This document shows positions 27,467 through 36,699 of a stretch of 64,000 nucleotides of DNA, one piece after another; position 1 is the first letter of the stretch, and each line of letters begins with the position of its first letter. The stretch lies in contig CAVPFW010000017.1 in the NCBI GenBank assembly GCA_963703855.1, positions 95,526 through 159,525 on the forward strand. Direction: 5' to 3'. Both the position numbers and the translations under genes were made by a program. This stretch comes from AP-15 sp963703855 (lineage in GTDB: Bacteria > Pseudomonadota > Alphaproteobacteria > ATCC43930 > CGMCC-115725). A model generated the notes under the pieces. That model had not been told where the DNA came from and made no database searches. It saw only the letters and a program-made list of their open reading frames with translations.

Positions 27467-27511
27467 CCCATTGACACCCATATTTTCCCATGCTACCCCA
27501 TGTTCACCCAT
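27467..27511. promoter_or_regulatory. MraZ operator: five CCCAT boxes at 10-bp period, with embedded promoter
   Basis: CCCAT occurs at 27467, 27477, 27487, 27497 and 27507, exactly ten bases apart (ATGGG on the other strand). MraZ is known to repress the dcw cluster by binding several TGGG-type direct repeats spaced by 10 bp upstream of its own gene. A consensus -35 hexamer TTGACA lies at 27471-27476 between the first two boxes; the matching -10 is weak (GCTACC/TACCCC around 27492-27499). The site lies 93 bases before the mraZ start. Confidence 0.9.
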
Positions 27512-27603
27512 GGACGGGTGTGGCCGATGGGGGGAACTTCGGCGGCACCTATCGGGCGCCCCTTGCCGAGCGTCCGTGGGCGAGCGTTGGGGGAAGAAGT
27601 GGC

Positions 27604-28068
27604 ATGTTTCTGTCCACTTATGTGAACAAGGTCGACCGCAAGGGGCGAGTTTCAGTGCCGGCGACCTTTCGCACCGCTTTGGCGGCCCAGCGCTTTCCGG
27701 GCATCGTGGTCTTTCCCTCCTACAAATACCCGGCGCTCGAGGCCAACGGCATCGAGCGGATCGAAGAGCTGATCGCGCAACTCGATACTCTCGAAGAATA
27801 CTCCGACGAGCATGAAAACCTCGGAATGATGTTCGCGGCGTCGCAACAGCTGCCCTTCGACCCCGAGGGACGGATCGGCCTGCCCCCGGACCTGGCCGAG
27901 CGCGCCTTCATTGCCGACAGCGTCGCCTTTGTCGGCTTGGGCAAGAGCTTTCAGATCTGGGAGCCGTCGCGCTTTGCCGAGCACGCGGCGAATTTGCGCG
28001 AGCGCGCCCGTCGGCAGGGCACCCGCATCCCGCCGCTTCCCAACCTGGCCGAACGGCGCCGGGAATGA
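27604..28068 (+). CDS. mraZ: Transcriptional regulator MraZ
   Basis: A 154-residue protein with two SpoVT-AbrB-like MraZ repeats: FLSTYVNKVDRKGRVSVPATFR at the N-terminus and QQLPFDPEGRIGLPPDLAERAFI in the middle (the DxKGR-type motif in each). It forms a ring-shaped multimer that binds the repeats at 27467-27511 and represses the dcw operon. Start at 27604 precedes MFLSTY, the universal N-terminus. Its stop overlaps the rsmH start (ATGA). Confidence 0.95.
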   Translation: MFLSTYVNKVDRKGRVSVPATFRTALAAQRFPGIVVFPSYKYPALEANGIERIEELIAQLDTLEEYSDEHENLGMMFAASQQLPFDPEGRIGLPPDLAERAFIADSVAFVGLGKSFQIWEPSRFAEHAANLRERARRQGTRIPPLPNLAERRRE

Positions 28069-29120
28069 GCGGCCGGTGCCCGGAGCCTGAGCGCCGCGGG
28101 AAACCCGGACCGGCCGCGACCGGGGCTGGCGAGGCCGATGCCCATGTGCCGGTCATGCTCGACGCGGTGATCGAGGCGCTGGCGCCGCGCGACGCCGCGC
28201 TTTACGTCGACGGCACCTTTGGCGCCGGCGGCTGCAGCCGGGCATTGCTCGACGCCGCCGATTGCCGCGTCGTTGCGATCGACCGCGACCCCGACGCGGT
28301 GCGCCGCGGGCGCGAGCTGGCGCAGGCCCATCGCGGGCGGCTCATGGTGGTCGAGGGAAATTTCGGCGATATGGAGCGATTGCTCGGGCCAGCCGCGACC
28401 GGCTCGACGGCGCTTGGGCCGGTCGCCGGGATCGCCCTCGATCTCGGCATTTCCTCGATCCAGCTCGACACCCCCGAGCGCGGGTTTTCGTTCCGCTTCG
28501 ACGGTCCGCTCGACATGCGCATGAGCGGTGCGGGGCAGAGCGCCGCCGATCTGCTCGCCGCCCTCTCCGAGAATGAGCTCGCCCGGCTGATCCGCGATTT
28601 CGGCGAGGAGCGCTTTGCCCGCCGAGTCGCCCGCGCCATCGCCGCGGCGCGGCCGGACCACCCGATCCGCCGCACCCTCGAGCTCGCCGATGTCGTCCGC
28701 GCCGCAGTGCCCAAAGCCGAGCCCGGGCTCGACCCGGCGACCCGCACCTTTCAGGCGCTGCGCATCGCCGTCAACGACGAGCTCGGCGAGCTCGAGCGCG
28801 GGCTCGCCGCGGCCGAGCGGCTGCTGATGCCCGGCGGGCGGCTCGCAATCGTGTCGTTCCATTCGCTCGAAGACCGGCGGGTCAAGGATTTCCTGCGGCA
28901 GCGCAGCGACATGGCACCCCGAGCCTCGCGCCATGAACCCGTTCCCGCCGAGATTGCGGCGCCGAGCTTCCGGCTGCTGCGCCGCCGGCCGGTCAAGCCC
29001 GACCCTGGGGAAATCGCCCGCAACCGGCGGGCGCGGGCGGCGCGGCTGCGCGCGGCGGAGCGGACCGCCGCCCCACCCTGGTCGCCCAATCGCGACCGGC
29101 AACCACGGCAGGCGCAATGA
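28065..29120 (+). CDS. rsmH: 16S rRNA (cytosine(1402)-N(4))-methyltransferase RsmH
   Basis: A 351-residue SAM-dependent methyltransferase (MraW). HVPVMLDAVIEAL, the SAM motif YVDGTFGAGG, LDLGISSIQLD, FDGPLDMRM, FQALRIAVNDEL and the signature IVSFHSLEDRRVK are all present. It modifies C1402 in the ribosomal decoding centre. The N-terminal ~25 residues are an unusual Pro/Gly/Ala-rich extension. Four-base overlaps with mraZ and ftsL. Confidence 0.96.
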   Translation: MSGRCPEPERRGKPGPAATGAGEADAHVPVMLDAVIEALAPRDAALYVDGTFGAGGCSRALLDAADCRVVAIDRDPDAVRRGRELAQAHRGRLMVVEGNFGDMERLLGPAATGSTALGPVAGIALDLGISSIQLDTPERGFSFRFDGPLDMRMSGAGQSAADLLAALSENELARLIRDFGEERFARRVARAIAAARPDHPIRRTLELADVVRAAVPKAEPGLDPATRTFQALRIAVNDELGELERGLAAAERLLMPGGRLAIVSFHSLEDRRVKDFLRQRSDMAPRASRHEPVPAEIAAPSFRLLRRRPVKPDPGEIARNRRARAARLRAAERTAAPPWSPNRDRQPRQAQ

Positions 29121-29689
29121 TCAGGCTCTCCACCCTGTTCTGGCTGGTTCTGATATCGGCAACGGGATTTGCCATGTTCGCGGTCAAGTACGAGGTCCAG
29201 GCGCTCGCCGACGAGCTCGCCCAAACCTCCCGGCGGGCGGGCGACGCCGCGCAGGAGATCCGCGTCCTCGACGCCGAATGGGCCTATCTGAACCGACCGG
29301 ACGCGCTCGCCCAGATGAACCAGCGCTATCTGTCCTTGGCGCCGATCGCCACAAAGCAGCTGCGCACCGGGGTCACCGAAATCGCGATGCGCCCGGTCCC
29401 GCCGCCGGCCCCGATCGAGCCGGCCCCGATCGAGAATGTAGCCGCGACCGGCGCCGCTGCCGCAGTGGCCGCTGCCTCGCCGCCGCCGGGCGCGCCGGTC
29501 GCGGGCCAGCTCCCGCCGCCGCCGAGCCTTCAGCCAGCGGCGCCCGTGGTCATCGCCGCGCTCGAAACGCTCGCGCCGGCGCCCGAGCCGGCCAGAGCCG
29601 CCCCGATCAAGGCGGCGGCCAAGCCGAGCCCGCCGCGCCGGGCCAAATCGCTCGACGACCTGATTGCGCAGATCTCGGACAGCCGGTGA
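29117..29689 (+). CDS. ftsL: Cell division protein FtsL with long Pro/Ala-rich tail
   Basis: A 190-residue bitopic membrane protein. A short cytoplasmic start, one membrane helix (LSTLFWLVLISATGFAMFAV), then a coiled-coil region leading to IRVLDAEWAYLNRPDALAQ, the FtsL motif in alphaproteobacteria. The second half (from about residue 95) is Pro/Ala-rich and ends KSLDDLIAQISDS; it is longer than the typical ~110-residue FtsL. It acts with FtsB and FtsQ to activate FtsWI. Identity rests on motif, size of the core, and position between rsmH and ftsI. Confidence 0.88.
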   Translation: MIRLSTLFWLVLISATGFAMFAVKYEVQALADELAQTSRRAGDAAQEIRVLDAEWAYLNRPDALAQMNQRYLSLAPIATKQLRTGVTEIAMRPVPPPAPIEPAPIENVAATGAAAAVAAASPPPGAPVAGQLPPPPSLQPAAPVVIAALETLAPAPEPARAAPIKAAAKPSPPRRAKSLDDLIAQISDSR

Positions 29690-31443
29690 TGAGCGCGGCC
29701 CATCTGTTCGACGACAACCCGTGCCGGCCGCGGCACTTCAAGCCGCCACCCTGCACCCCGGTCGTTCCCGACGGCCCGGCCAAGCGAGCGCTCGACGGCT
29801 GCCGCCGCCGGTTGGCCGTTGCCGGCGCCGCGTTCATCGTGGTGTTTGCCGTCGTCGGGCTGCGGCTGGTCCAGGTCACCCTGCTTCCGGGCGCCGTCGC
29901 GGTGCCTCAAATCGCGCGGTTTCACCCAGCGCCCCCGCCGCCGCCGCCGCGCGCCGAAATCGTCGACCGCAACGGCAAGCTCTTGGCGACGACGCTCGAC
30001 AGCCCCTCGCTGTATGCCGATCCGCGGCAGATCGTCGACGCCCCCGATGTCGCCCGCAGCCTCGCCGCTGCACTGCCGGGTCTCGACCGCGGCGAGCTCC
30101 TGGCCAAGCTGACCTCGGGCAAGGGCTTTGTTTGGATCAAGCGCCACCTGGCTCCCGATCAGCAGTATGCCGTAAACCGGCTCGGGATCCCGGGGCTGCA
30201 ATTCGAGCACGAAGAGCGCCGCGTCTACCCCTACAGCGATCTAGTGTCGCATGCCGTCGGCTATACCGGGATCGACGACAACGGGCTGGCGGGAATCGAG
30301 CGCGGCCTCGACGACACCTTGCGGGGACGGCGCGAGCCGCTGCAATTGTCGATCGACCTGCGGCTCCAGTACATCCTGCACGAGGAGCTGCAGCGCGTCT
30401 CGGACGATTTCACCGCCAAGGGTGCGGCCGGGCTGATCATGGACGTCAACACCGGCGAGGTGCTGGCGATGGTGTCCTTGCCCGATTTCGACCCGGCCCA
30501 TCCCGATACGCCCGATCCCAATCATCCCAATGTTTCGGTCGCCGACCGGATGTTCAACCGGGTCACCTTAGGCGACTACGAGATCGGCTCGGTGTTCAAG
30601 ATCTTCACCACGGCGATGGGGCTCGATTCGGGCGCCACGACGATGACCGGGGTGTTCGATGCGACTTACCCGATCCGGATCGGGCGGTTCACGATTTCCG
30701 ATTACCACGGCAAGCATCGCCCGCTGACCGTGCCCGAAATCCTGATGTATTCGTCGAATATCGGCGAGGCCAAGATCGCGCTGGCGGTCGGCGCCGAGCG
30801 GCAGCAGGAATATCTGCGCCGGTTCGGGCTGCTGACCTCGCCGAAATTCGAGCTGAAGGAGATCGGGCGGCCGCACTATCCGGCAAAGTGGCGCGAGGTC
30901 AACGTCATGACCATCGGCTTTGGCCACGGCATTTCCGAGACCCCGCTGCAAATCGCCAGCGGCGCGTCGGCGCTGGTCAATGGCGGGGTGCTGCGCCAGG
31001 CGACCTTGCTGAAATTGCCGCCGGGCGAGGCGCCGCAGGGCCGGCAGGTGATCTCGCCGAAAACCTCCGAGCTGATGCGCAAGCTGCTGCGCATGGTCGT
31101 CCTCTACGGGACCGGCGAGATGGTGGACGCGCCGGGCTACGTCGTCGGCGGCAAGACCGGCACCGCGGACAAGATCGAAGGCAAGCACTACGCCGAACGA
31201 AAGCTGCTTTCGAGTTTTGTCGGGGTGTTTCCGATGACCGCCCCCAGATATCTGGTCATGGCGATGGTCGACGAGCCGCACCCGAACAAGGCGAGCCACG
31301 GCTATGCCACTGCGGGCTGGACCGCGGCCCCGGCTGTCGGCCGAACCATCGTGCGCATCGCGCCCTTGCTCGGCGTGCCGCCGGTCGACGAAATCCTCGC
31401 CCGCGATCGCGCAAGCACTGACGCCCGACAGCATGCAGGGTAG
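29689..31443 (+). CDS. ftsI: Peptidoglycan D,D-transpeptidase FtsI (PBP3)
   Basis: A 584-residue class B penicillin-binding protein that makes septal cross-links with FtsW. A short cytoplasmic part, one membrane helix (LAVAGAAFIVVFAVVGLRLV), a PBP dimerisation domain with PRAEIVDRNGKLLATTL, and a transpeptidase domain with the active-site S301-x-x-K304 (GSVFK), S355-S-N357 and K489-T-G. A run of eight prolines follows the membrane segment. The start at 29689 overlaps the ftsL stop by one base (TGATG). Confidence 0.96.
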   Translation: MSAAHLFDDNPCRPRHFKPPPCTPVVPDGPAKRALDGCRRRLAVAGAAFIVVFAVVGLRLVQVTLLPGAVAVPQIARFHPAPPPPPPRAEIVDRNGKLLATTLDSPSLYADPRQIVDAPDVARSLAAALPGLDRGELLAKLTSGKGFVWIKRHLAPDQQYAVNRLGIPGLQFEHEERRVYPYSDLVSHAVGYTGIDDNGLAGIERGLDDTLRGRREPLQLSIDLRLQYILHEELQRVSDDFTAKGAAGLIMDVNTGEVLAMVSLPDFDPAHPDTPDPNHPNVSVADRMFNRVTLGDYEIGSVFKIFTTAMGLDSGATTMTGVFDATYPIRIGRFTISDYHGKHRPLTVPEILMYSSNIGEAKIALAVGAERQQEYLRRFGLLTSPKFELKEIGRPHYPAKWREVNVMTIGFGHGISETPLQIASGASALVNGGVLRQATLLKLPPGEAPQGRQVISPKTSELMRKLLRMVVLYGTGEMVDAPGYVVGGKTGTADKIEGKHYAERKLLSSFVGVFPMTAPRYLVMAMVDEPHPNKASHGYATAGWTAAPAVGRTIVRIAPLLGVPPVDEILARDRASTDARQHAG

Positions 31444-31448
31444 GCGGA

Positions 31449-32948
31449 TTGAAGCTTACTGAGCTGATCGAGGCCGCCGATCGCTCCGTCGGCGGCCCGC
31501 AGGGCGACCCCGAAATTGCCGGGCTCGCCGCCGATTCGCGCGCGGTTCGCCCGGGGTTTCTGTTTGCCGCGCTGACCGGCGCCCGGCTCGACGGGCGCGC
31601 CTTTGCCGGCGACGCAGCGGCGCGGGGCGCGGTCGCGATCCTGACCGACGACGCCGGGATGCTCGGCCTGTCGCCGCAGGCGCGCGCCCGCATCGCGATC
31701 GTCGCCGACCCCAACCCGCATCGCCGGCTGGCCCGGCTGGCGGCGCGCTTTTACGGCCGGCAGCCGCGGACCATCGCCGCGGTCACCGGGACCAACGGCA
31801 AGACCTCGGTCGCCCATTTCACCCGCGAGATCTGGGCCGCAGCCGGCCATCCCGCGGCGAGCCTCGGCACCCTCGGCCTGGTGACCGCGGACGGGCGCCG
31901 CGCCGGCGCGCTGACGACACCCGACCCGGTGGCCCTGCACCGCGACCTCGCCGCCCTTTCTGCGCAAGGGATCGAGCACGTCGCGATCGAGGCCTCGAGC
32001 CACGGTCTCGCCCAATTCCGCCTCGACGGGCTTTCGGTCGCCGCCGCGGCCTTTACCAACCTGACCCGCGATCACCTCGATTATCACCGCGACTGTGCCG
32101 ATTACCGCGCCGCCAAGGAACGGCTGTTCACCGCGCTGTTGCCGTCGGGCCGGCCCGCGATCCTCAACCGCGACAGCGCCGAGTTTTCCCGGCTGGCCGC
32201 ATTGTGCCGCGACCATGGCCATCCGGTGCTCGCCTACGGCGCCGATGCGGCGGCCGAGCTGCGGCTCGTCGCAGCAACGGCGCGGCCCGGCGGCCAGGAC
32301 CTCTCGCTCGATATTCTCGGGCGGCGTCACGACCTCTTTTTTCCACTCCTCGGCGAGTTCCAGGCGGTCAACGCGTTGTGCGCGCTCGGGCTGGCGCTTG
32401 CGACCGGCGTCGCGGCCCCGACGGCGGTCGCGGCACTCGCCCGGCTGAGCGGTGTTCCGGGCCGCCTCGAATTCGTCGCCGAGGGTCAGGGCGGCGCTCC
32501 GATCGTCGTCGATTACGCCCACACGCCGGACGCGCTCGCGACCGTGCTCGCGGCATTGCGCCCGCATGCGCCGGGGCGGCTCGCTGCGCTGTTCGGCTGC
32601 GGCGGCGACCGCGATCCCGGAAAGCGGGCATTGATGGGGCGCGTCGCCACCGATGCCGCCGACCGGGTTTACGTGACCGACGACAACCCGCGCAGCGAAG
32701 ACCCGGCCGCGATCCGCCGCGCCATCCTCGCCGCCGCCCCCGATGCCGTCGAGATCGGCGACCGACGCGGCGCGATCGAGACCGCGATCGCCGATCTCGG
32801 CCCCGGCGACCTGTTGGTGATCGCCGGGAAAGGCCACGAGACCGGCCAGATCGTCGGCGGCGAGACCTTGCCCTTCGACGACGCCGAAATCGCCCGCAAA
32901 ATCGCCGGGCGCTGGCGGCGGCCAGGCATCCGACAGGCTGGCGGATGA
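31449..32948 (+). CDS. murE: UDP-N-acetylmuramoyl-L-alanyl-D-glutamate--2,6-diaminopimelate ligase MurE
   Basis: A 499-residue Mur ligase adding meso-diaminopimelate to UDP-MurNAc-dipeptide. It has the ATP loop VTGTNGKTSV, EASSHGLAQFRLDG, FTNLTRDHLDYH, VVDYAHTPDAL, FGCGGDRDPGKRALMG and DNPRSEDP; the DNPR box indicates DAP rather than Lys. The TTG start at 31449 is used because AGGGTAGGCGG directly precedes it. Overlaps murF by four bases. Confidence 0.96.
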   Translation: MKLTELIEAADRSVGGPQGDPEIAGLAADSRAVRPGFLFAALTGARLDGRAFAGDAAARGAVAILTDDAGMLGLSPQARARIAIVADPNPHRRLARLAARFYGRQPRTIAAVTGTNGKTSVAHFTREIWAAAGHPAASLGTLGLVTADGRRAGALTTPDPVALHRDLAALSAQGIEHVAIEASSHGLAQFRLDGLSVAAAAFTNLTRDHLDYHRDCADYRAAKERLFTALLPSGRPAILNRDSAEFSRLAALCRDHGHPVLAYGADAAAELRLVAATARPGGQDLSLDILGRRHDLFFPLLGEFQAVNALCALGLALATGVAAPTAVAALARLSGVPGRLEFVAEGQGGAPIVVDYAHTPDALATVLAALRPHAPGRLAALFGCGGDRDPGKRALMGRVATDAADRVYVTDDNPRSEDPAAIRRAILAAAPDAVEIGDRRGAIETAIADLGPGDLLVIAGKGHETGQIVGGETLPFDDAEIARKIAGRWRRPGIRQAGG

Positions 32949-34352
32949 CGCCGCTGTGGAATTCAGCGGACGCCGTGCGGGCGACCGACGGCCGCGGTTC
33001 CGCCGATTGGGGGGCGACCGGGGTATCGATCGATACCCGCAACGCTCGCGGCGGGAGACCTTTTCGTCGCCTTGCGCGGTCCCAACCACGACGGCCATGA
33101 TTTTGTCAGGGCCGCATTCGAACGCGGCGCCGCCGCGGCGATGGTCGATCGCCATGTCCCCGGGCTGCCGTCGGAAGCGGCGCTGCTGCATGTCGAGGAC
33201 ACCTTGGCCGCTCTGCGGGCGCTCGGCGGTTTTGCCCGCGCCCGCACCGGCGCGCGCATCATCGCGGTGACCGGCAGCGTCGGCAAGACCGGGACCAAGG
33301 AGGCGCTGCGCCTGGCGCTCGGGGCCTGCGCGCCGACTTTCGCCTCCGCCAGCAGCCTGAACAATCATTGGGGGGTGCCGCTGTCGCTGGCCCGCATGCC
33401 GCCCGACGCGGCATACGCCGTCTTCGAGCTCGGCATGAACCATCCCGGCGAAATCGCCGCGCTCACTCGCCTGGTGCGGCCCGACATCGCCCTGATCACG
33501 ACGGTCGAGCCGGTGCATCTCGGCTTTTTCGGTTCGGTCGAGGCGATCGCCGATGCCAAGGCCGAAATCTTCCTGGGGCTCGAACCGGGCGGGATCGCGG
33601 TGCTCAACCGCGACAATCCGCATTATCCGCGGCTGGCCGAGGCGGCAACCCGCGCCGCTGCGGCTGAGGTGATCGGCTTCGGCGTCGATGCCGGGGCCAC
33701 CGTCCGGCTCGTCGATTGCGCGCTCGACCCGCACGGCAGCACGGTCGAGGCCGCGGTCGGCGGGGCGCGGCTGCGCTTTCGCGTGCCCGTCCCCGGCCGA
33801 CATTGGGTCATCAACGCGCTTGCCGTGCTGGGCGCGGCAAGCGCCGCCGGCTGCGCGCCGCACCGCGCCGCCGAGGCGCTTTCCGGCCTCCGGGCGCTGC
33901 CGGGCCGCGGCCGCCGCCACGAGTTGCCCTGGCGCGGCGGCACCCTGACCCTGATCGACGAGAGCTACAATGCGAGCCCCGCGGCGATGGCCGCCGCTCT
34001 CGCGGTGCTCGCCGCCGCGATGCCCGCCATCGGCGGCAGGCGGGCGGCGGTGCTGGGAGATATGCTCGAGCTCGGCGACGCGGCCGAACGCCTCCACCGC
34101 GAGCTGGCGGGGCCGCTCGCCGCGGCCGGGGTCGATCGCGTCTTCCTGGTCGGCAATGCGATGGCGGCGCTCGACGAAGCGTTGCCGGCGGCATCTCGCG
34201 GCGGGTTGTGGCCGTCTGCCGATCAAGCTATCCCTGCGCTCCTCAGCTTCCTGCGGCCGGGCGACGTGGTGACGGTAAAGGGCTCCTACAGCATGCATCT
34301 CGACCATATCGTCGAGCGGCTGCTCGCCGCCGCAGCGCGGTGCGCGGCCTGA
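32945..34352 (+). CDS. murF: UDP-N-acetylmuramoyl-tripeptide--D-alanyl-D-alanine ligase MurF (one frameshift)
   Basis: Adds D-Ala-D-Ala to the muropeptide precursor. The ATG at 32945 overlaps the murE stop and codes MTPLWNSADAVRATDG and GVSIDTRNARGG; one extra G at 33053-33055 then breaks the frame. Removing it joins DLFVALRGPNHDGHDFV to the rest and gives 468 residues. Downstream: VTGSVGKTGTKEAL, ASSLNNHWGVPLSLARMP, FELGMNHPGEI, IDESYNASP.AM, VLGDMLELG and VTVKGSYSMHLD. MurF is essential, so the shift is most likely a sequencing error. Confidence 0.93.
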
Positions 34353-34356
34353 TCTG

Positions 34357-35446
34357 ATGCTCTATCCGCTGCTCTATCCGTTCGCGGACCAGTTCCAAGT
34401 TTTAAATCTGTTCCGTTACATCACTTTCCGGTCCGGAGCAGCGGTCGTCACCGCGCTGCTGATCAGCTTTGTCTTCGGCGGCCCGATCATCGCCTGGCTG
34501 CGGGCAAAGCAAACCAACGGCCAGCCGATTCGCCTGGACGGCCCCGCCGGCCACCTGGTCCGCAAAAAGGGCACGCCGACGATGGGCGGGTTTCTGATCC
34601 TGCTGGCCCTGACCGTCGCGACCTTGCTGTGGGCGGATCTGACCAACCCCTATGTCTGGATCGTGCTGCTGGTCACCGTCGGCTTTGGGCTGATCGGCTT
34701 TTTCGACGACTACAAGAAGCTGACCAGCAACTCGCATCGCGGATTGTCCGGCTGGACCAAAATCGTGCTCGAGATCGGGGTCGGCGCCCTCGCCTGCGCA
34801 GCGCTCGCCCATGTGACCCCGGCGCCGCTGGCCGACACGCTTGCGCTGCCGTTTTTCAAGAACGTGCTGATCAATCTCGACGGGCTGTTCGTGCCGTTCG
34901 GCGTTCTGGTCGTGATCGGCGCGTCGAACGCGGTCAACCTGACCGATGGGCTCGACGGGCTGGCGATCGTGCCGGCGATGATCGCGGCCGGCTGCTTTGC
35001 GCTGATCGCCTATTTCGTCGGCAATTCGATCTTCGCCAATTATCTGCAGATCCACCATGTGCCGGGCGCCGGCGAGCTGACCGTCTTTTGCGGGGCCATG
35101 GTCGGCGCCAGCCTCGGTTTTCTGTGGTTCAACGCCCCCCCGGCGATGGTCTTCATGGGCGACACCGGCTCGTTGTCGATCGGCGGCGCGCTCGGCACGA
35201 TCAGCGTCGTCACCAAGCACGAGCTCGTGCTGGTCATCATCGGCGGCCTCTTTGTGCTCGAGGCGGTGTCGGTCATCGTCCAGGTCGCCAGCTTCAAGAT
35301 CACCGGGCGGCGGGTCTTTCGAATGGCGCCGCTGCACCACCATTTCGAGCAGAAAGGGTGGGAGGAGCCGACCATCGTCATCCGATTCTGGATCATCGCC
35401 TCGATCCTGGCAATCGCAGGAACTCGCCACCTTGAAGCTGCGGTGA
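34357..35446 (+). CDS. mraY: Phospho-N-acetylmuramoyl-pentapeptide-transferase MraY (frameshift in the last codons)
   Basis: An integral membrane enzyme that makes lipid I. About ten membrane helices with RKKGTPTMGGFLIL, GFFDDYKKL, NAVNLTDGLDGLAI, FNAPPAMVFMGDTGSL and the APLHHHFEQKGWEEPTIVIRFWII motif. The family ends '...LATLKLR'; here one extra A at 35421-35422 changes the end so the frame as written runs on to 35487. Removing it gives IAGLATLKLR and a stop at 35444-35446, 362 residues, the normal length. Confidence 0.95.
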
Positions 35447-35580
35447 TGCGCGATGATCGATCGAGGCATCGCACATATAGTGGCTAGGCGGGACAACACC
35501 CTCAAGATATACTCTGCGGACAGGAATTGGAAGCCCGGTCCCGGCGGCCAGCCCGGCCCGGACGGCGAGGATCGATCCCG
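35447..35580. other. Gap at the usual murD position, no murD
   Basis: Only 134 bases separate mraY from ftsW, where murD normally lies in this gene order. I see no ATP-loop or Mur-ligase remnant. The stretch 35468-35525 is AT-richer (ACATATAGTGGC, AAGATATACTCTGCG) and could hold a promoter. Confidence 0.6.
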
Positions 35581-36699
35581 ATGAGGTTCGCCCGCATCGA
35601 TCAAAGTCCGGTGGCGCGCTGGTGGTGGACCGTCGACCGCTGGAGTCTCGCCGCCCTCGGCATCTTGATGGGTTTCGGCGTGGTCATGAGCCTGGCCGCC
35701 AGCCCGGCCGTCGCCGAGCGGATCGGCTATGACGGGATGCATTTCCTGCGCCGCTATCTCGCGCTGCTGCCGGTCACGATAGGCGTGATGTGGCTGGTCT
35801 CGCTGCAGACGCTCCGCACGGTCCGCCGTATCGCCTTCATCGGCTTCGGCATCGGGCTGGCGCTGCTCGCGCTGACCTTTGTCCTCGGCGCCGAGATCAA
35901 GGGTGCGCGGCGGTGGATCAATCTGCCGCTGCTGTCCTTGCAGCCCTCCGAGTTCGTCAAGCCGTGCTTTGCCGTGGTCGCTTCCTGGCTGTTCGCCGAG
36001 CAGAAGCTGCGCCGCGGCTTTCCCGGCAACCTGATCTCGGCCGCACTGCTGTTCGTGATCGTCGGGATGCTGATCGCACAGCCCGACATCGGCATGGCAG
36101 TGGTCGTCGCGACGGTGTGGTTCGGACAGTTTTACATGACGGGTCTGCGGCTCTACTGGGTCGTGTTGGGCGGCCTCGCCGGGGTCGGCGGGCTGGCCGG
36201 CGCCTATGCGTGCCTGCCGCATGTCAGGATCCGGGTCGATCATTTTCTCGACCCGGCGAGCAGCGACAGCTATCAGGTCAACCGCTCGCTCGAAGCCTTC
36301 GCCAATGGCGGGCTGTGGGGCCGCGGCCCGGGCGAAGGCACGATCAAATACGTGCTGCCCGACGCCCACGCCGATTTCGTCTTCGCCGTCGCCGGGGAGG
36401 AGTTCGGCCTGATAATCTGCCTGATCGTCGTCGGACTGTTCGCGTTTGTCGTATTGCGCGGCTTTTCGCGGCTGAAGCAGGAGGGCAGCCTGTTCGTGCT
36501 GCTCTCGGCCTCGGGGCTGTTGATCCAGTTCGGGCTTCAGGCGGTCATCAACATGGCCTCGACCTTGCACATGATGCCGACCAAGGGGATGACCCTGCCG
36601 TTCTTGTCCTATGGCGGCTCGTCGATGCTGGCGCTCGGATTGGGGATGGGGATGCTGTTGGCCTTGACCCGCCGCCGACTTGCCGGAAGCGCCTTGTGA
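35581..36699 (+). CDS. ftsW: Peptidoglycan glycosyltransferase FtsW
   Basis: A 372-residue SEDS-family polytopic membrane protein that polymerises septal glycan strands with FtsI. It starts with DQSPVARWWWTVDRW, typical of alphaproteobacterial FtsW, and carries GARRWINLPLLSLQPSEFVKP, DSYQVNRSLEAFANGGLWGRGPGEG, LPDAHADFVFAVAGEEFG and the C-terminal KGMTLPFLSYGGSSMLALG. ATG 35581 chosen for that N-terminus. Overlaps murG (GTGA). Confidence 0.96.
   Translation: MRFARIDQSPVARWWWTVDRWSLAALGILMGFGVVMSLAASPAVAERIGYDGMHFLRRYLALLPVTIGVMWLVSLQTLRTVRRIAFIGFGIGLALLALTFVLGAEIKGARRWINLPLLSLQPSEFVKPCFAVVASWLFAEQKLRRGFPGNLISAALLFVIVGMLIAQPDIGMAVVVATVWFGQFYMTGLRLYWVVLGGLAGVGGLAGAYACLPHVRIRVDHFLDPASSDSYQVNRSLEAFANGGLWGRGPGEGTIKYVLPDAHADFVFAVAGEEFGLIICLIVVGLFAFVVLRGFSRLKQEGSLFVLLSASGLLIQFGLQAVINMASTLHMMPTKGMTLPFLSYGGSSMLALGLGMGMLLALTRRRLAGSAL

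Noticed and set aside
31302..34307. 1001-codon open frame on the minus strand over ftsI-murE-murF
   Set aside because: Antisense shadow of well-supported cell-wall genes; composition is low-complexity Arg/Gly/Ala and it has no motif.
34402..36570. 722-codon minus-strand open frame over mraY and ftsW
   Set aside because: Antisense of two clear membrane-protein genes; Asp/Gln/His-rich composition typical of such shadows.
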